DNA from: Olsenella intestinalis
GTDB lineage: Bacteria; Actinomycetota; Coriobacteriia; Coriobacteriales; Atopobiaceae
NCBI RefSeq assembly: GCF_023276655.1
Contig: NZ_JALGRK010000001.1
Coordinates: 267,501 to 331,500 of the forward strand
DNA length: 64,000 nucleotides
Reading direction: 5' to 3'
A program made the translations under genes and the position numbers. The notes beneath the pieces were generated by a model. It was not told where the DNA came from. It worked only from the letters and a program-made list of their open reading frames with translations, and did no database searches. Positions within the stretch are counted from its first letter, which is position 1. Every line of letters starts with the position of its first letter. Of the stretch, positions 13,896 to 23,321 are shown one piece after another.

Positions 13896-14481
13896 CAGAG
13901 GCACCAACCTCGGCGAGGTACTTCTCGGCGAGCTTGCGCTGGGACTCCTCGCTCAGCTCGTTGCCGATGATCTTGCTGGCGATCTCGACGGAGAGGTCGA
14001 CGACGGAGCTCGAGAGCTCGATCATGGCCTTCTTGCGCTCGGACTCGACCGCACCGCGGGACTTGGCCACGATGTCGGCCGCCTCGCGCTGGGCCTTGGC
14101 GAGGATGCGAGAGCGCTCCTCCTCGGCCTCCCTCTTGGCCTTGGCGACGATGACCTCAGCCTCCTTGTGAGACTCGGCGATGCGAGCCTCGAGGTCATTG
14201 ACCTCGCGGGCGGCCTGAGCCTTGGACTCGGCGGCGCTGTCGAGGTCGTCCTGGATCTTCTGCTGACGCTGCTCCATCATCGAGAGGATCGAGGGCCAGG
14301 CGAACTTGGCCAGGACGACCCAGATGACAAGGAAGGCGATGAGGGCGGGGATGAACTCCGCGGGCTTCGGGAGCAGAATGTCCGGACCGCTCGGCGTCTC
14401 GGCAAGGGCGATCGCCGGGGTGGCGAAGGCTGCCAAGGCGGCGCATGCGGCGCGCGCAAGTCCCTTCGTGTTGCTGTTCAT
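13885..14481 (-). CDS. atpF: ATP synthase Fo b subunit with signal-like N-terminus
   Basis: A 198-residue protein. Residues ~8-30 (ARAACAALAAFATPAIALAE) look like a cleavable signal peptide. A membrane helix follows (IPALIAFLVIWVVLAKFAW) and then a long charged coiled coil that forms the peripheral stalk. Most b subunits start directly with the membrane helix, so the extra leader is unusual, although b subunits with leaders are known in some actinobacteria. ATG at 14481 with GGAGG upstream. Confidence 0.93.
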   Translation of the reverse strand: MNSNTKGLARAACAALAAFATPAIALAETPSGPDILLPKPAEFIPALIAFLVIWVVLAKFAWPSILSMMEQRQQKIQDDLDSAAESKAQAAREVNDLEARIAESHKEAEVIVAKAKREAEEERSRILAKAQREAADIVAKSRGAVESERKKAMIELSSSVVDLSVEIASKIIGNELSEESQRKLAEKYLAEVGASDER

Positions 14482-14517
14482 ACGTTCCTCCAACTCAGCG
14501 TGTGTCGTTGCCGGCGT

Positions 14518-14712
14518 CTACTTGACGATAAGGCTGACGACGAAGCCGATGAGGGCGAGTGCCTCGACGAAAGCGGAGCCGAGGATGAAGACCGTGAACA
14601 GACGGCTCTGCATTTCAGGCTGACGCGCCATAGAGCTCGTGGCGCCGAACGCAGCGAGACCGATGCCAATGCCAGCGCCGATGACGCCAAGACCATAACC
14701 GATGACTCCCAC
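14518..14712 (-). CDS. atpE: ATP synthase Fo c subunit
   Basis: A 64-residue hairpin of two membrane helices: a Gly-rich first helix (GAGIGIGLAAFGA), the polar loop ARQPEMQ, and a second helix with the ion-carrying Glu in FVEALALIG. Neither helix shows the Gln/Ser sodium ligands, which fits proton coupling. GTG at 14712 was chosen because GGAGGAATT stands directly before it; the open frame continues further upstream without c-subunit similarity. Confidence 0.93.
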   Translation of the reverse strand: MGVIGYGLGVIGAGIGIGLAAFGATSSMARQPEMQSRLFTVFILGSAFVEALALIGFVVSLIVK

Positions 14713-14832
14713 AATTCCTCCTTTGTCATTCGCCGTAACGTGGCGAGTTTCTGACAACGTATCTATCGCCAGCGGGTAGAAGTCATGCCCGCGTGGTTGC
14801 ACAGTAGGTGGCCCCGAGCGGGACCGCACGCT

Positions 14833-15630
14833 CTACTCGTTCTCGACGAGCTGGATGTAGACGGCCGAGAGAAGCGTGAAGACGTAGGCCTGGATGGCCG
14901 CGACCATGAGCTCGACCGCGTAGATGACGATCAGGATGAGCATCCAGAAGATCGACGTGGCGGCGCCGGGAAGCGCGGCGACGGTGAAGCTCTGCAGGAG
15001 CGGCTCGACGAAGAGCGACGCGAGAATCGCGAAGGCGCCCATGACGACGTGGCCGGCGAACATGTTGCAGAAGAGTCGGACGGCCAGGGTGATGAGGCGC
15101 AGGAAGGTCGAGAAGAGCTCGATGAGCCACAGGGGGACGCTCGCGGGGAACGCGATGCCCTCGGGCGCGAGGCTCTTGAGGTAGCCGATCGGGCCCATGC
15201 GCTTGACGCCCACGACGATGAAGTAGACGAACGAGACGAGCGCGAGGGCGGTCGTGACGCCCATGGTGCCGGTGCCGGGGTGGCAGCCGGGGATGACGCC
15301 CACGATGTTGTTGAAGAGGATGAAGAAGAAGAGCGAGGCGATGAAGGGGAAGTGCTTCTTCCACGTGTCGCCCAGGATGGACTTGCACATGTCGTCGCGG
15401 GCGAACTCGATCACGTACTCGACACCGTTGACGAAGAGGCCCTTCGGCGCAAGAGAGGCGGCCTGCTTCTTCTTGAACACGAAGATGACCACACACAGAA
15501 GCGCGATCGCCACGAACATCCAGAAGATGTACTGGGTGAAACCGACGGTGGTGTCTCCCACGATTGCCTGTGAAAGGAAGCTGTTGACGAGATGGTCCAT
15601 CTCTTCAGGCAACTTAGAAAGCGCGTCCAC
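14833..15630 (-). CDS. atpB: ATP synthase Fo a subunit
   Basis: A 265-residue polytopic membrane protein forming the proton half-channels. AVRLFCNMFAGHVVMGAF contains the essential channel arginine, and later helices read MLILIVIYAVELMVAAIQAYVFTLL. The GTG start overlaps the TAG of the upstream atpI-like gene. atpE starts about 120 bases downstream. Confidence 0.95.
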   Translation of the reverse strand: MDALSKLPEEMDHLVNSFLSQAIVGDTTVGFTQYIFWMFVAIALLCVVIFVFKKKQAASLAPKGLFVNGVEYVIEFARDDMCKSILGDTWKKHFPFIASLFFFILFNNIVGVIPGCHPGTGTMGVTTALALVSFVYFIVVGVKRMGPIGYLKSLAPEGIAFPASVPLWLIELFSTFLRLITLAVRLFCNMFAGHVVMGAFAILASLFVEPLLQSFTVAALPGAATSIFWMLILIVIYAVELMVAAIQAYVFTLLSAVYIQLVENE

Positions 15631-15956
15631 TATTCGTCCTTCCCCTCGACGTTGCCGTGCGCGCGCATCGCGCGCAGGCCCCGAACTGATTCAATACCCC
15701 AAACCGCGAGGAATGTTGCACATGTTGCACAACCGAAGGCGAGCGTGGCCTCGGGGGCGAGCAGGTGCACGGCAAGCATCGCCAGCGAGAGCATCGCGAA
15801 CGAGGCCATGGTGCTCACCAGGCCGCGGGCGACGCTCGCCGCACGGCTCGGCTCCCCCCTCAGCGCGACCTCGAACAGATACGCCGATGGCATGGCGCCG
15901 GCGAGTCCCGAGACGACGCCGAGGGCTATGGCCACAGACAGGTTCAAGAAGCGCAC
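15630..15956 (-). CDS. small membrane protein in the atpI position
   Basis: A protein of about 105 residues with four hydrophobic segments, ending in a charged tail (RAMRAHGNVEGKDE). It overlaps atpB and heads the ATP synthase operon, where atpI (a c-ring assembly or Mg-transport factor) normally sits. Sequence similarity to AtpI is not obvious to me, so the role is inferred from position and topology. The start is uncertain: GTG at 15956 lies directly against GGAG, while a TTG four codons on has better spacing. Confidence 0.6.
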   Translation of the reverse strand: MRFLNLSVAIALGVVSGLAGAMPSAYLFEVALRGEPSRAASVARGLVSTMASFAMLSLAMLAVHLLAPEATLAFGCATCATFLAVWGIESVRGLRAMRAHGNVEGKDE

Positions 15957-16080
15957 CTCCGGATGGCCCGCAAGACGGGTTTGAAACGCCCCGAATTGCG
16001 AAGCACAGCAACTCTAGTAGTGTATCCCTCAATTGTCCACAACGGGTTTCGAAACTTCATACATGACGACACATTTGCAA

Positions 16081-16111
16081 AAGCGCCCCAGCTCAGAGGC
16101 TTGGGGCGCTT
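16081..16111 (-). terminator. intrinsic terminator after upp
   Basis: AAGCGCCCCA and TTGGGGCGCTT form a ten-pair stem. Reading the minus strand, the stem is followed by TTTT. It lies about 25 bases past the upp stop and separates upp from the ATP synthase operon. The 124 bases between it and the atpI-like gene must hold that operon's promoter, but I see no convincing -35/-10 pair. Confidence 0.8.
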
Positions 16112-16134
16112 GATTTTAATCTGCCGAGTGGCGC

Positions 16135-16776
16135 TTACTTCGTGCCGTAGATCCTGTCGCCGGCGTCGCCGAGGCCCGGCAGGATGTAGGCCGTCTCGCT
16201 CAGCTCGCGGTCGATGGCGGCCGTGTAGAGCCTGACGTCGGGGTCAAAGTCGAGGACGGCCTTGACGCCCTCGGGGGCGGAGACCAGCGTGAGGCAGCGG
16301 ATGTCCTTCACGCCCGCCTCGCGCAGGAACTGGATGGCCGCGGTGAGCGAGCCGCCGGTGGCCAGCATGGGGTCGACGATCAGGCAGGTGCGCTCCGCGA
16401 TGGAGGCCGGGAACTTGCAGTAGTACTGCACGGGCTCGTGGGTCTCGGGGTCGCGGTACATGCCGACGTGACCGACGCGCGCGGAGGGGACGAGCTCGAG
16501 GATGCCGTCGACCATGCCGAGGCCCGCACGAAGGATGGGGATGATGGCGATCTTCTTGCCCGCGATGCGCTTGCAGGTCGCCGTCTCGAGCGGGGTCTCG
16601 ACCTCGACGTCCTCCAGGGGAAGGTCGCGCATGGCCTCGTAGCCCTCGAAGACGGCGAGCTCGGTCACGAGCTGGCGGAAGTCCTTGGTGGTCGTGCGCT
16701 TGTCGCGCAGAATGTGCAGCTTGTGCTGAACGAGGGGATGGTCGATGACGGTTACGCGCTTCTCGTCGAACTCCAT
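16135..16776 (-). CDS. upp: uracil phosphoribosyltransferase
   Basis: A 213-residue type I PRTase that salvages uracil with PRPP to [47 protein letters not shown] and the PRPP loop [17 protein letters not shown] are all intact. The C-terminal [10 protein letters not shown] is the uracil-binding end. Length is normal. Confidence 0.96.
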   Translation of the reverse strand: MEFDEKRVTVIDHPLVQHKLHILRDKRTTTKDFRQLVTELAVFEGYEAMRDLPLEDVEVETPLETATCKRIAGKKIAIIPILRAGLGMVDGILELVPSARVGHVGMYRDPETHEPVQYYCKFPASIAERTCLIVDPMLATGGSLTAAIQFLREAGVKDIRCLTLVSAPEGVKAVLDFDPDVRLYTAAIDRELSETAYILPGLGDAGDRIYGTK

Positions 16777-16860
16777 GGCGATCCTTTCAATTTGTTTCCA
16801 GCCACGACAGCTCGTCGCGGCATAACCTTCGCAAGTTCGTGCGCAATTGTACAGCAGGCC

Positions 16861-18123
16861 CTAGTCGAGCTCGGGGTAGAGGGGGTGTTTGGCCAGCATC
16901 TCCCTCACCTCTGCAGATACGGCCTCGATCTTCTCGTCGCGCCCCTCGTCGAGCGCGAAGACCGTGGTCGCGATGAGCTCGCCCACGCGCTCGCACTCGG
17001 CCTCGGTGAAGCCGCGCGTGGTGACGGCCGCCGAGCCGACGCGAATGCCGCTCGTGACGAAGGGCGAGCGCCTCTCGCCGGGGATCGTGTTCTTGTTGAC
17101 CGTGATGCCCACGCGCTCGAGCGCCTGCTCGGCATCGCGGCCCGTGACGTTCTCGGCGGCCGTGAGGTCGACGAGCAAGAGGTGGTTGTCGGTGCCACCC
17201 GTGACGAGGCGCAGGCCGCCGGAGCTCATGCCGCGGCCGAGGGCGGTGGCGTTCGCGCAGACGGCGCGTGCGTAGTCCGCGAACTCGGGCTTGAGCGCCT
17301 CGCCGAAGGCGACCGCCTTGCCGGCGATGGCGTGCTCGAGGGGGCCGCCCTGGGCGCCGGGGAACACGGCGGAGTTGAGGCGCTTGGTGTAGGCCTCGTC
17401 GTTCCAGAGGATGAGGCCGCCGCGGGTGCCGCGCAGGGTCTTGTGCGTGGTCGAGGTGACCACGTCGGCGAAGGGCACGGGGCTGGGGTGGACGCCCGCG
17501 GCGACGAGGCCGGCAATGTGGGCCATGTCGACCATCAGGATGGCGCCGCCATCGTGCGCGATCCGCGCGAAGCGCTCGAAGTCGATCAGGCGCGGGTAGG
17601 CGCTCGCACCCGCGATGACGATGCGGGGCTTGAAGCGCGCGACCTTCTCGGCGACGTCGTCGTAGTCGATGCGCTCCGTCTCGGGGTCGAGCCCGTAGGA
17701 GACGACGTTGAAGAGCTTGCCGGAGTAGTTGGCCGCCGCGCCGTGCGTGAGGTGGCCGCCGTTGGAGAGGTCCATTCCCACGATGGTGTCGCCGGGCTGG
17801 GCGAAGGCGGTCTCGACGGCGTAGTTGGCCTGCGCGCCGGAGTGGGGCTGGACGTTGGCGAAGGCGGCCGAGAAGAGCCTCTTCGCGCGCTCGCGGGCGA
17901 GGTCCTCGACGCGGTCGACCGCCCAGCAGCCGCCGTAGTAGCGCTTTCCGGGCAGGCCCTCGGCGTACTTGTTGGTGAGCGGCGAGCCGACGGCCTCGAG
18001 CACGGCGGGCGACACGAAGTTCTCGGATGCGATGAGCTCGATGGAGTCGCGCTGGCGGGCCAGCTCGTCGTCGATCATGGATGCGATCTCGGGGTCGGCG
18101 TCCCTCAGGTACTGAAAGCGCAT
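16861..18123 (-). CDS. glyA: serine hydroxymethyltransferase
   Basis: A 420-residue PLP enzyme interconverting serine and glycine and charging tetrahydrofolate. The PLP lysine is residue ~228 in [14 protein letters not shown]. The N-terminal [19 protein letters not shown] and [11 protein letters not shown] are conserved. ATG at 18123 is preceded by GGGAG. It is downstream of rpiB on the same strand with a 112-base gap. Confidence 0.96.
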   Translation of the reverse strand: MRFQYLRDADPEIASMIDDELARQRDSIELIASENFVSPAVLEAVGSPLTNKYAEGLPGKRYYGGCWAVDRVEDLARERAKRLFSAAFANVQPHSGAQANYAVETAFAQPGDTIVGMDLSNGGHLTHGAAANYSGKLFNVVSYGLDPETERIDYDDVAEKVARFKPRIVIAGASAYPRLIDFERFARIAHDGGAILMVDMAHIAGLVAAGVHPSPVPFADVVTSTTHKTLRGTRGGLILWNDEAYTKRLNSAVFPGAQGGPLEHAIAGKAVAFGEALKPEFADYARAVCANATALGRGMSSGGLRLVTGGTDNHLLLVDLTAAENVTGRDAEQALERVGITVNKNTIPGERRSPFVTSGIRVGSAAVTTRGFTEAECERVGELIATTVFALDEGRDEKIEAVSAEVREMLAKHPLYPELD

Positions 18124-18235
18124 GTGTCTCCCATCGGTCTCGCCCGGGGCGACGCGCGCCCGGGCTCGCGTGCAGATGAAGGTGGGGCGTCGGTCCGCGC
18201 CGGGGTGCTGCCCCGAACGCGGGCCTGGGGCGTGG

Positions 18236-18697
18236 CTAGCGCTCGACGCCGGAGAAGGTCGGGTCGTCCTCGCGCATGATCTTCTCGACGCGACCGGCGT
18301 GGCGGCCGCCGCCGAACTCGGTGGTGAGGAACTCGTCGACGATCTTCTTGTTGGTCTCGAGCGGCGTGAAGCGGCCCGAGATGCAGACGACGTTGCCGTC
18401 GTTGTGCTCGCGGAAGAGGTGCGAGAACTCGGGGGTCTGGATGACCGCCGCGCGGATGCCCGCGACCTTGTCAGCCGTGAGCGCCATGCCGATGCCGGTG
18501 CCGCAGATGAGCACGCCGCGCTCGGCCTCGCCGGCGGCGACGGTGCGGGCGACCTTGTCGGCGAAGTCGGGGTAGTCGCAGCGGTCGGCGCTTGCCGGAC
18601 CGAGGTCGACGACCTCGTGGCCGAGGCCCTGCAGGTACTCGATCATGGCGGGCTTCTGGTCGAAGCCGGCGTGGTCGGATGCGATGGCGATCTTCAT
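18236..18697 (-). CDS. rpiB: ribose-5-phosphate isomerase B
   Basis: A 153-residue RpiB/LacAB-family isomerase. [15 protein letters not shown] and the [24 protein letters not shown] loop with its reactive Cys are diagnostic. It interconverts ribose-5-phosphate and ribulose-5-phosphate in the pentose pathway. The 150-base gap to the upstream fusion gene may contain its promoter; none was assigned. Confidence 0.93.
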   Translation of the reverse strand: MKIAIASDHAGFDQKPAMIEYLQGLGHEVVDLGPASADRCDYPDFADKVARTVAAGEAERGVLICGTGIGMALTADKVAGIRAAVIQTPEFSHLFREHNDGNVVCISGRFTPLETNKKIVDEFLTTEFGGGRHAGRVEKIMREDDPTFSGVER

Positions 18698-18847
18698 GCA
18701 ACACTTCCTCTCGGGTGCGGGGCCCTCGCCCCGCTATGGACTGAACCTAGCCTACCGCACGCATGGGCAGGCTACGTGAAGGACTTCATATCGAAGGGAA
18801 CCATGCCGCTCGCCGACCGCGGGCGGGGCGAGGCGGCGGCTCTTCTC

Positions 18848-20425
18848 CTATGCGCCTCGGACGGCGTCGAGCACGTCGGCGCACGTGATCGCGCCCTCGC
18901 GCAGGATGCGGGGCTCTGCGCCCGTGCAGTCGACGATCGTGGAGTTTACGGCGATGGGGGCGGCGCCCGCGTCGAAGACGAGGTCGGCGCTCGCAAGCAG
19001 GCGCCCGTCGAGGTCGGTCGCGCTCGTGGCGGCCTCCTGACCGTGGACGTTGGCGCTCGTGATGGCGAGCGGGCAGCCCACGCCGCGCGCGAGCGCGCGC
19101 ACGAGGTTGGAGTCGGGAAGGCGCAGCGCGATCGTGTGGTCGCCCGAGCGCACGTACTCCGCGGGCACGGCCTCGCTCGCGCGGACGACGAGCGTGAGGG
19201 CGCCGGGCCACAGGCGCTCCGCGAGCGGGCGCGCCCACGCGGGGACGTCGGCGCCGAAGCGGTCGAGGTCGGAGGCGTCGGCGATGAGCCACGGCAGGGT
19301 CTGCGACAGCTCGCGGCGCTTGATCTGGAACGTGCGGCCGAGGCCGGCGTTGTAGGGCATGGCCGCGCAGCCGATCCCGTAGACCGAGTCGGTGGGGACG
19401 ATGACGACCCCTCCCCTCTCGAGCACGCGCACGCCGCGGCGGACGGCCGCCTCATCGGGTCGGTCCTGGTCGACGGAGACGACCTTCTCGCGCAGGTCGA
19501 GCTCGCGCTCGCGACCGTCGGCGAGGTCGGAGGCGAGGTCGCCCTCGCGCGCGGCGAGAAGGACGCGCGGCCTTCGCGTGAGGTCGTTGCGGACCTCGAC
19601 CGTGGCCCAGCCGCCCTGCTCGCGGCAGAGCTCGGCCGCGGCCTCGACATTGGTCTCGGCGAGCTCGACCGCAAGCGCACCACCGGGCCTGAGCGCCGTG
19701 GGCGCGAGCTCGAGCAGACGCCTGAAGACGTCAAGCCCGTCGGGGCCGCCGTCGAGCGCGAGGTGCGGCTCGAAGCCGCGGACCTCGAGCGGGAGCGTCG
19801 GCACGACGTCGGAGGGAATGTAGGGAGGGTTCGAGACGAGCACGTCGAAGGCCCCCATGAGCGCCTCGTCGACGCCGGAGGCGAGGTCGCACTCGACGAT
19901 CTCGACCTCGCCGTCGAGCGCGAGGGCATCGCGGTTGCGACCGGCGAGCGAGACGGCGGCGCTCGACACGTCGGTCGCGACGACCTTGGTGCCGGGGCGC
20001 TCGGACGCAATGGAGAGCGAGATGCAGCCCGTGCCGCAGCCCACCTCGAGCACGCGCGCGGCGCGGCCGCAGGCGCGGGCGGCGTCGACGCGCTCGAGGG
20101 CCGCGTCGACGAGGATCTCGGTCTCAGGCCTGGGGATGAGGACGCCCTCCTCGCAGCGGAGCACGATGTGGCGGAAGGGCATCTCGCCGTAGACGTACTG
20201 CAGCGGCTCGCCCTTGCCGCGACGCACGACGCCGTCGTGCATGCGGGAGAGCTCGTCGGCGCTCAGCGGGCGGTCGAAGCTCGTGTAGATCTCGACGCGC
20301 GAGAGCCCGGTGACCGCGCAGAGGAGGAGCTCCGCCGAGTGGCGCGGTCGCTCTTCTCCCTTGCGCTCGAGATAGCCGCACGTCCAGTCGAGCACGCGCC
20401 CCACGGTCCACGTCTCGTCCGCCAT
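18848..20425 (-). CDS. prmC: PrmC-TsaC fusion: release-factor methyltransferase plus t6A threonylcarbamoyl-AMP synthase
   Basis: A 525-residue two-enzyme protein. Residues ~1-290 are PrmC/HemK: a helical N-domain, the SAM loop VLEVGCGTGCISLSIA, and the glutamine-binding NPPY at ~199-202. PrmC methylates the GGQ glutamine of release factors. Residues ~325-525 are a Sua5/YrdC/TsaC domain (VIVPTDSVYGIGC, PWLIADASD, ERLWPGALTLVVRASE, ITSANVHGQEA) that makes threonylcarbamoyl-AMP for tRNA t6A. The two usually occur as adjacent genes; here they are one chain. ATG at 20425 with GGAGG upstream. It follows its substrate's gene prfA. A GAGAAGAGC copy directly follows the stop. Confidence 0.92.
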   Translation of the reverse strand: MADETWTVGRVLDWTCGYLERKGEERPRHSAELLLCAVTGLSRVEIYTSFDRPLSADELSRMHDGVVRRGKGEPLQYVYGEMPFRHIVLRCEEGVLIPRPETEILVDAALERVDAARACGRAARVLEVGCGTGCISLSIASERPGTKVVATDVSSAAVSLAGRNRDALALDGEVEIVECDLASGVDEALMGAFDVLVSNPPYIPSDVVPTLPLEVRGFEPHLALDGGPDGLDVFRRLLELAPTALRPGGALAVELAETNVEAAAELCREQGGWATVEVRNDLTRRPRVLLAAREGDLASDLADGRERELDLREKVVSVDQDRPDEAAVRRGVRVLERGGVVIVPTDSVYGIGCAAMPYNAGLGRTFQIKRRELSQTLPWLIADASDLDRFGADVPAWARPLAERLWPGALTLVVRASEAVPAEYVRSGDHTIALRLPDSNLVRALARGVGCPLAITSANVHGQEAATSATDLDGRLLASADLVFDAGAAPIAVNSTIVDCTGAEPRILREGAITCADVLDAVRGA

Positions 20426-20542
20426 GTCATCCTCCCCCACCGTCGTTGGGCCCGAACCGTCGGGCCTCCCCGCATGCGCGGGGTCCCATACAAAATCGGC
20501 GCCGGCCGAGGCCGACGCCGAGACGTTCGTGCGATGCGCCGG

Positions 20543-21605
20543 CTACACCGCCTGCGCGAGCTTCTCCGCGCGCTCGGCGGCCGCGAGGGCGTCGATCACG
20601 GAGGCGAGGGTGTCGCCGAGGAGGACGCCGTTGTAGGTGCCGTTGAAGCCGATGCGGTGGTCGGTCACGCGGTCCTGCGGCTGGTTGTAGGTGCGGATCT
20701 TCTCGGAGCGGTTGCCGTGGCCGATCTGCGAGAGGCGCGCGGCGCCCTGCTCGGCCTGCTGGCGCTCGAGCTCCATCTCGTAGAGGCGGGCACGCAGCAT
20801 CTGCATGCAGACCTCGCGGTTCTGGATCTGGGAGCGCTGGTCCTGCGACTGGACCACGGTGTTGGTCGGGAGGTGCGTGATGCGCACGGCCGAGTAGGTC
20901 GTGTTGACGCCCTGGCCGCCGGGGCCGGAGGCGCAGTAGGTGTCGATGCGCAGGTCCTCCTGGTTGATCTGGATGTCGATGTCGTCGGCCTCGGGGAGGA
21001 CGGCGACGGTGGCCGTGGAGGTCTGGATGCGGCCCTGGCTCTCGGTCTTGGGGACGCGCTGGACGCGGTGGACGCCGCTCTCGTACTTCATGACGGAGTA
21101 GACCTTGTCGCCCGAGACCTTGAACTCGATGGTCTTGAAGCCGCCGGCCTCGCTGGGGCTCGACGAGAGGACCTCGACCTTCCACTTGCGGGAGCTCGCG
21201 AAACGCTCGTACATGCTGAAGAGGTCGCCCGCGAAGATGGCGGCCTCGTCGCCGCCGACGCCCGCGCGGATCTCGACGATGGTGTCCTTCTCGTCGTTGG
21301 GGTCGCCGGGGATGAGCATGACCTTGATCTCGTCCTCGAGCTCGGGGAGCTTCGCCTCGTTGGCGGAGATGTCCTCCTGGAGCATTTCCTTCTCGTCTGC
21401 GTCGGCCTCGTGGAGCATCTCCTTGGCGGCCTCGATGTCGTCGAGGGCCTGGACGTACTCGCGGGCCTTCTCGACGAGCTCGGACTGGCTGGCGTGCTCC
21501 TTGGCGATGCGCGCGTACTCCTTGGGGTCCGAGACGACGGCCGGGTCGACCATCTTCTTCTCGAGCTCGACGTACGCGTCGATGAGCTTCTCTAGCTTGT
21601 CGCGC
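20543..21605 (-). CDS. prfA: peptide chain release factor 1
   Basis: A roughly 353-residue RF1. The GGQ loop reads SGPGGQGVNTT. The codon-reading tripeptide region reads RVPKTESQGRIQTS, where RF1 carries P-x-T, so it should decode UAA and UAG. ATG at 21605 is preceded by GGAG at 7 bases; the frame is open another 28 codons upstream without similarity. A 100-base gap with a short hairpin (GGGCCCGAACC...) separates it from prmC. Confidence 0.95.
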
Positions 21606-21933
21606 ATGGTGTTCTCCTCAACGTGCCTCGGCGCGCGTGCGCCGGCAATTGGTTTAGCGTAGAGAGGATACCACCCCACCCCGCCCTTCATTCATGCAAA
21701 CACGCAGCTTACACGCCCTGCACATGATGGGACGTGCCAGATGCGGGCCAGACAGGGCGCTTATTTGAGGCGCATGCGAGAAGAGATTCCCCAAACGACG
21801 GAACGGGGCCAGGCACGTGCCAGCGCGCGGCCAGCCGACACACCCGCCACTTGGGGGCGAGGCGGGCCGGGCGCCGGCACGTTGTGAGAAACTGTGTTGG
21901 TCTTTTCTAGAACGAGCCCATCCGGGAGGAACG
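21606..21933. other. divergent intergenic region between prfA and the trigger-factor-like gene
   Basis: About 330 bases without a gene. It must contain promoters for both directions. A palindrome GGCACGTGCC lies near 21815. The related segments GGGACGTGCCAG (21731) and GGCACGTGCCAG (21814) recur about 80 bp apart, which suggests paired protein-binding sites. A GAGAAGAGA near-copy of the dispersed word is at about 21778. No clean -35/-10 pair was found. Confidence 0.4.
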
Positions 21934-22767
21934 ATGGCAAACGACAAGCCCCTGCCGCTCATGGTCGACGGCAAGCCCCACTACACGCTCAGCTCCTACG
22001 AGCCCGCTGAGGTCGAGGTGATGGTCGCCACCGTGACGGGCGACGACCTCGAGTTCGCGCTCGACACGCTCCTCGAGGGCGAGGGCGGCTCGCGCGACAA
22101 GCTCTCCGACGCCGCCTGGCTGAAGGAGCACTTCCAGGTCTCCACGCCCGACGAGCTCTACGAGCTCGTCAACAAGTTCGTCACTGGCACCAACAGCCGC
22201 ATCGCGGAGGAGCAGAAGATGCAGCTCTGCCTCGCCGAGATGGCCGACCGCCTGCTCCAGCAGCCCCTTCCGGAGATGCGCGAGCAGTGCAGGCGCGGCA
22301 TCGAGCTCACCTACGAGCAGCGCTTCGCCCAGGGCGGCGTCACCCGCGACGAGTTCCTGAGGCAGGCGCACCAGACGGCGGCGGAGTTCGACGCGATGAT
22401 CGAGGAGCAGGCGGACATGACGGCCCGTCAGCAGGCCGCCCTCAGCGCGATTGCCAGCGAGCGCAAGGTCCAGGTCAGCGAGGAGGAGATCCCGATGTAC
22501 CTCGGCGTCGCCCCCGAGGATGCCCAGGAGTTCCTGAACCGGGCGCGCGCCACGAGGCAGCTCGACGACGTCCACGAGGCGGCCGTCAGGTCCAAGGCGG
22601 CGAGCATCGTCGTCGCGGAGTCGTCCTGCACCTACCACCACGAGACCACCGAGGAGGCCAAGGAGCGCATGGCCAAGATCCGCGAGGTCCGCAGCGCCTT
22701 CGAGCAGAGCGCCAAAGAGGCAGCCGAGGAGGACGAGGGCGAGGGTCCCGGTCTTCACCTCGTCTAG
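21934..22767 (+). CDS. trigger factor C-domain-like chaperone protein
   Basis: A 277-residue, almost all-helical acidic protein. The region MREQCRRGIELTYEQRFAQG through VTRDEFLRQAHQTAAEFDAM and ERKVQVSEEEI follows the pattern of the trigger factor C-terminal chaperone domain. The ribosome-binding domain and the FKBP-type isomerase domain of normal trigger factor (~430 residues) are absent. It may be a free-standing folding or assembly chaperone. ATG at 21934 with GGGAGGA upstream. It is alone on the plus strand, convergent with rpmE across a strong hairpin. The family assignment is by pattern only. Confidence 0.6.
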   Translation: MANDKPLPLMVDGKPHYTLSSYEPAEVEVMVATVTGDDLEFALDTLLEGEGGSRDKLSDAAWLKEHFQVSTPDELYELVNKFVTGTNSRIAEEQKMQLCLAEMADRLLQQPLPEMREQCRRGIELTYEQRFAQGGVTRDEFLRQAHQTAAEFDAMIEEQADMTARQQAALSAIASERKVQVSEEEIPMYLGVAPEDAQEFLNRARATRQLDDVHEAAVRSKAASIVVAESSCTYHHETTEEAKERMAKIREVRSAFEQSAKEAAEEDEGEGPGLHLV

Positions 22768-22810
22768 CGCGCCGGCGCCTACGCGCCCTTCACATATCCC
22801 GACGCAAGAA

Positions 22811-22844
22811 GGAGGGGAGGCCGACGTTCGTCGACCTCCCCTCC
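22811..22844. terminator. hairpin between convergent genes
   Basis: GGAGGGGAGG and CCTCCCCTCC, extended by CGAC/GTCG, make a near-perfect 15-pair stem with a GTTC-type loop. It lies between the trigger-factor-like gene and rpmE, which converge. There is no long T-run on either side, so efficiency is uncertain, but it probably serves both directions. Confidence 0.65.
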
Positions 22845-22868
22845 AGGCGTCTCTATGGGAGTGCGGGC

Positions 22869-23321
22869 CTACTCGGCGGCGTTCTCCTCGACGGGGGCCT
22901 CGGCGGCCTCCTCGACGGTCTCGGCAGCAGCCTCAGCCTCAACGGCCTCCTGCTCGGCCTTCTTGGCGGCCTCGGCGGCAGCCTTCTTCTCGAACTCAGC
23001 GGCACGCTTGGCCTTCTCGGCAGCCTTGGCCTCCTTGGCGGCCTTCTTGGCAGCGGCCTCCTCGGCAGCCTTGGCGGCGCGAGCAGCCTTGGCCTCCTCG
23101 GCCTTCTTGAGCTGGGCGGCAGCGGCGCCACCGAACTTGTTGGAGAAGCGCTGGACGCGACCACCGGTGTCGACGAGCTTCTGGGTGCCGGTGTAGAACG
23201 GGTGGCACTTGTCGCAGAGGTCGACGGTCATCTCGCTCTTGGTGGAGCGAGTGGTCCACGTGTTGCCGCAGGTGCAGCGAACGGTGCACTCGACGTAGTC
23301 AGGATGGATGCCTTGCTTCAT
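22869..23321 (-). CDS. rpmE: 50S ribosomal protein L31, zinc form with long Ala/Lys/Glu tail
   Basis: A 150-residue protein. Residues 1-65 are L31: [20 protein letters not shown], then the second Cys pair in [20 protein letters not shown]. The four cysteines mark the zinc-binding (C+) type. The rest, about 85 residues, is a low-complexity Ala/Lys/Glu helix ending acidic ([10 protein letters not shown]), more than doubling the usual size of ~70-90. It may reach out from the intersubunit bridge; its role is unknown. Translation is probably controlled by the leader RNA just upstream. Confidence 0.92.
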   Translation of the reverse strand: MKQGIHPDYVECTVRCTCGNTWTTRSTKSEMTVDLCDKCHPFYTGTQKLVDTGGRVQRFSNKFGGAAAAQLKKAEEAKAARAAKAAEEAAAKKAAKEAKAAEKAKRAAEFEKKAAAEAAKKAEQEAVEAEAAAETVEEAAEAPVEENAAE

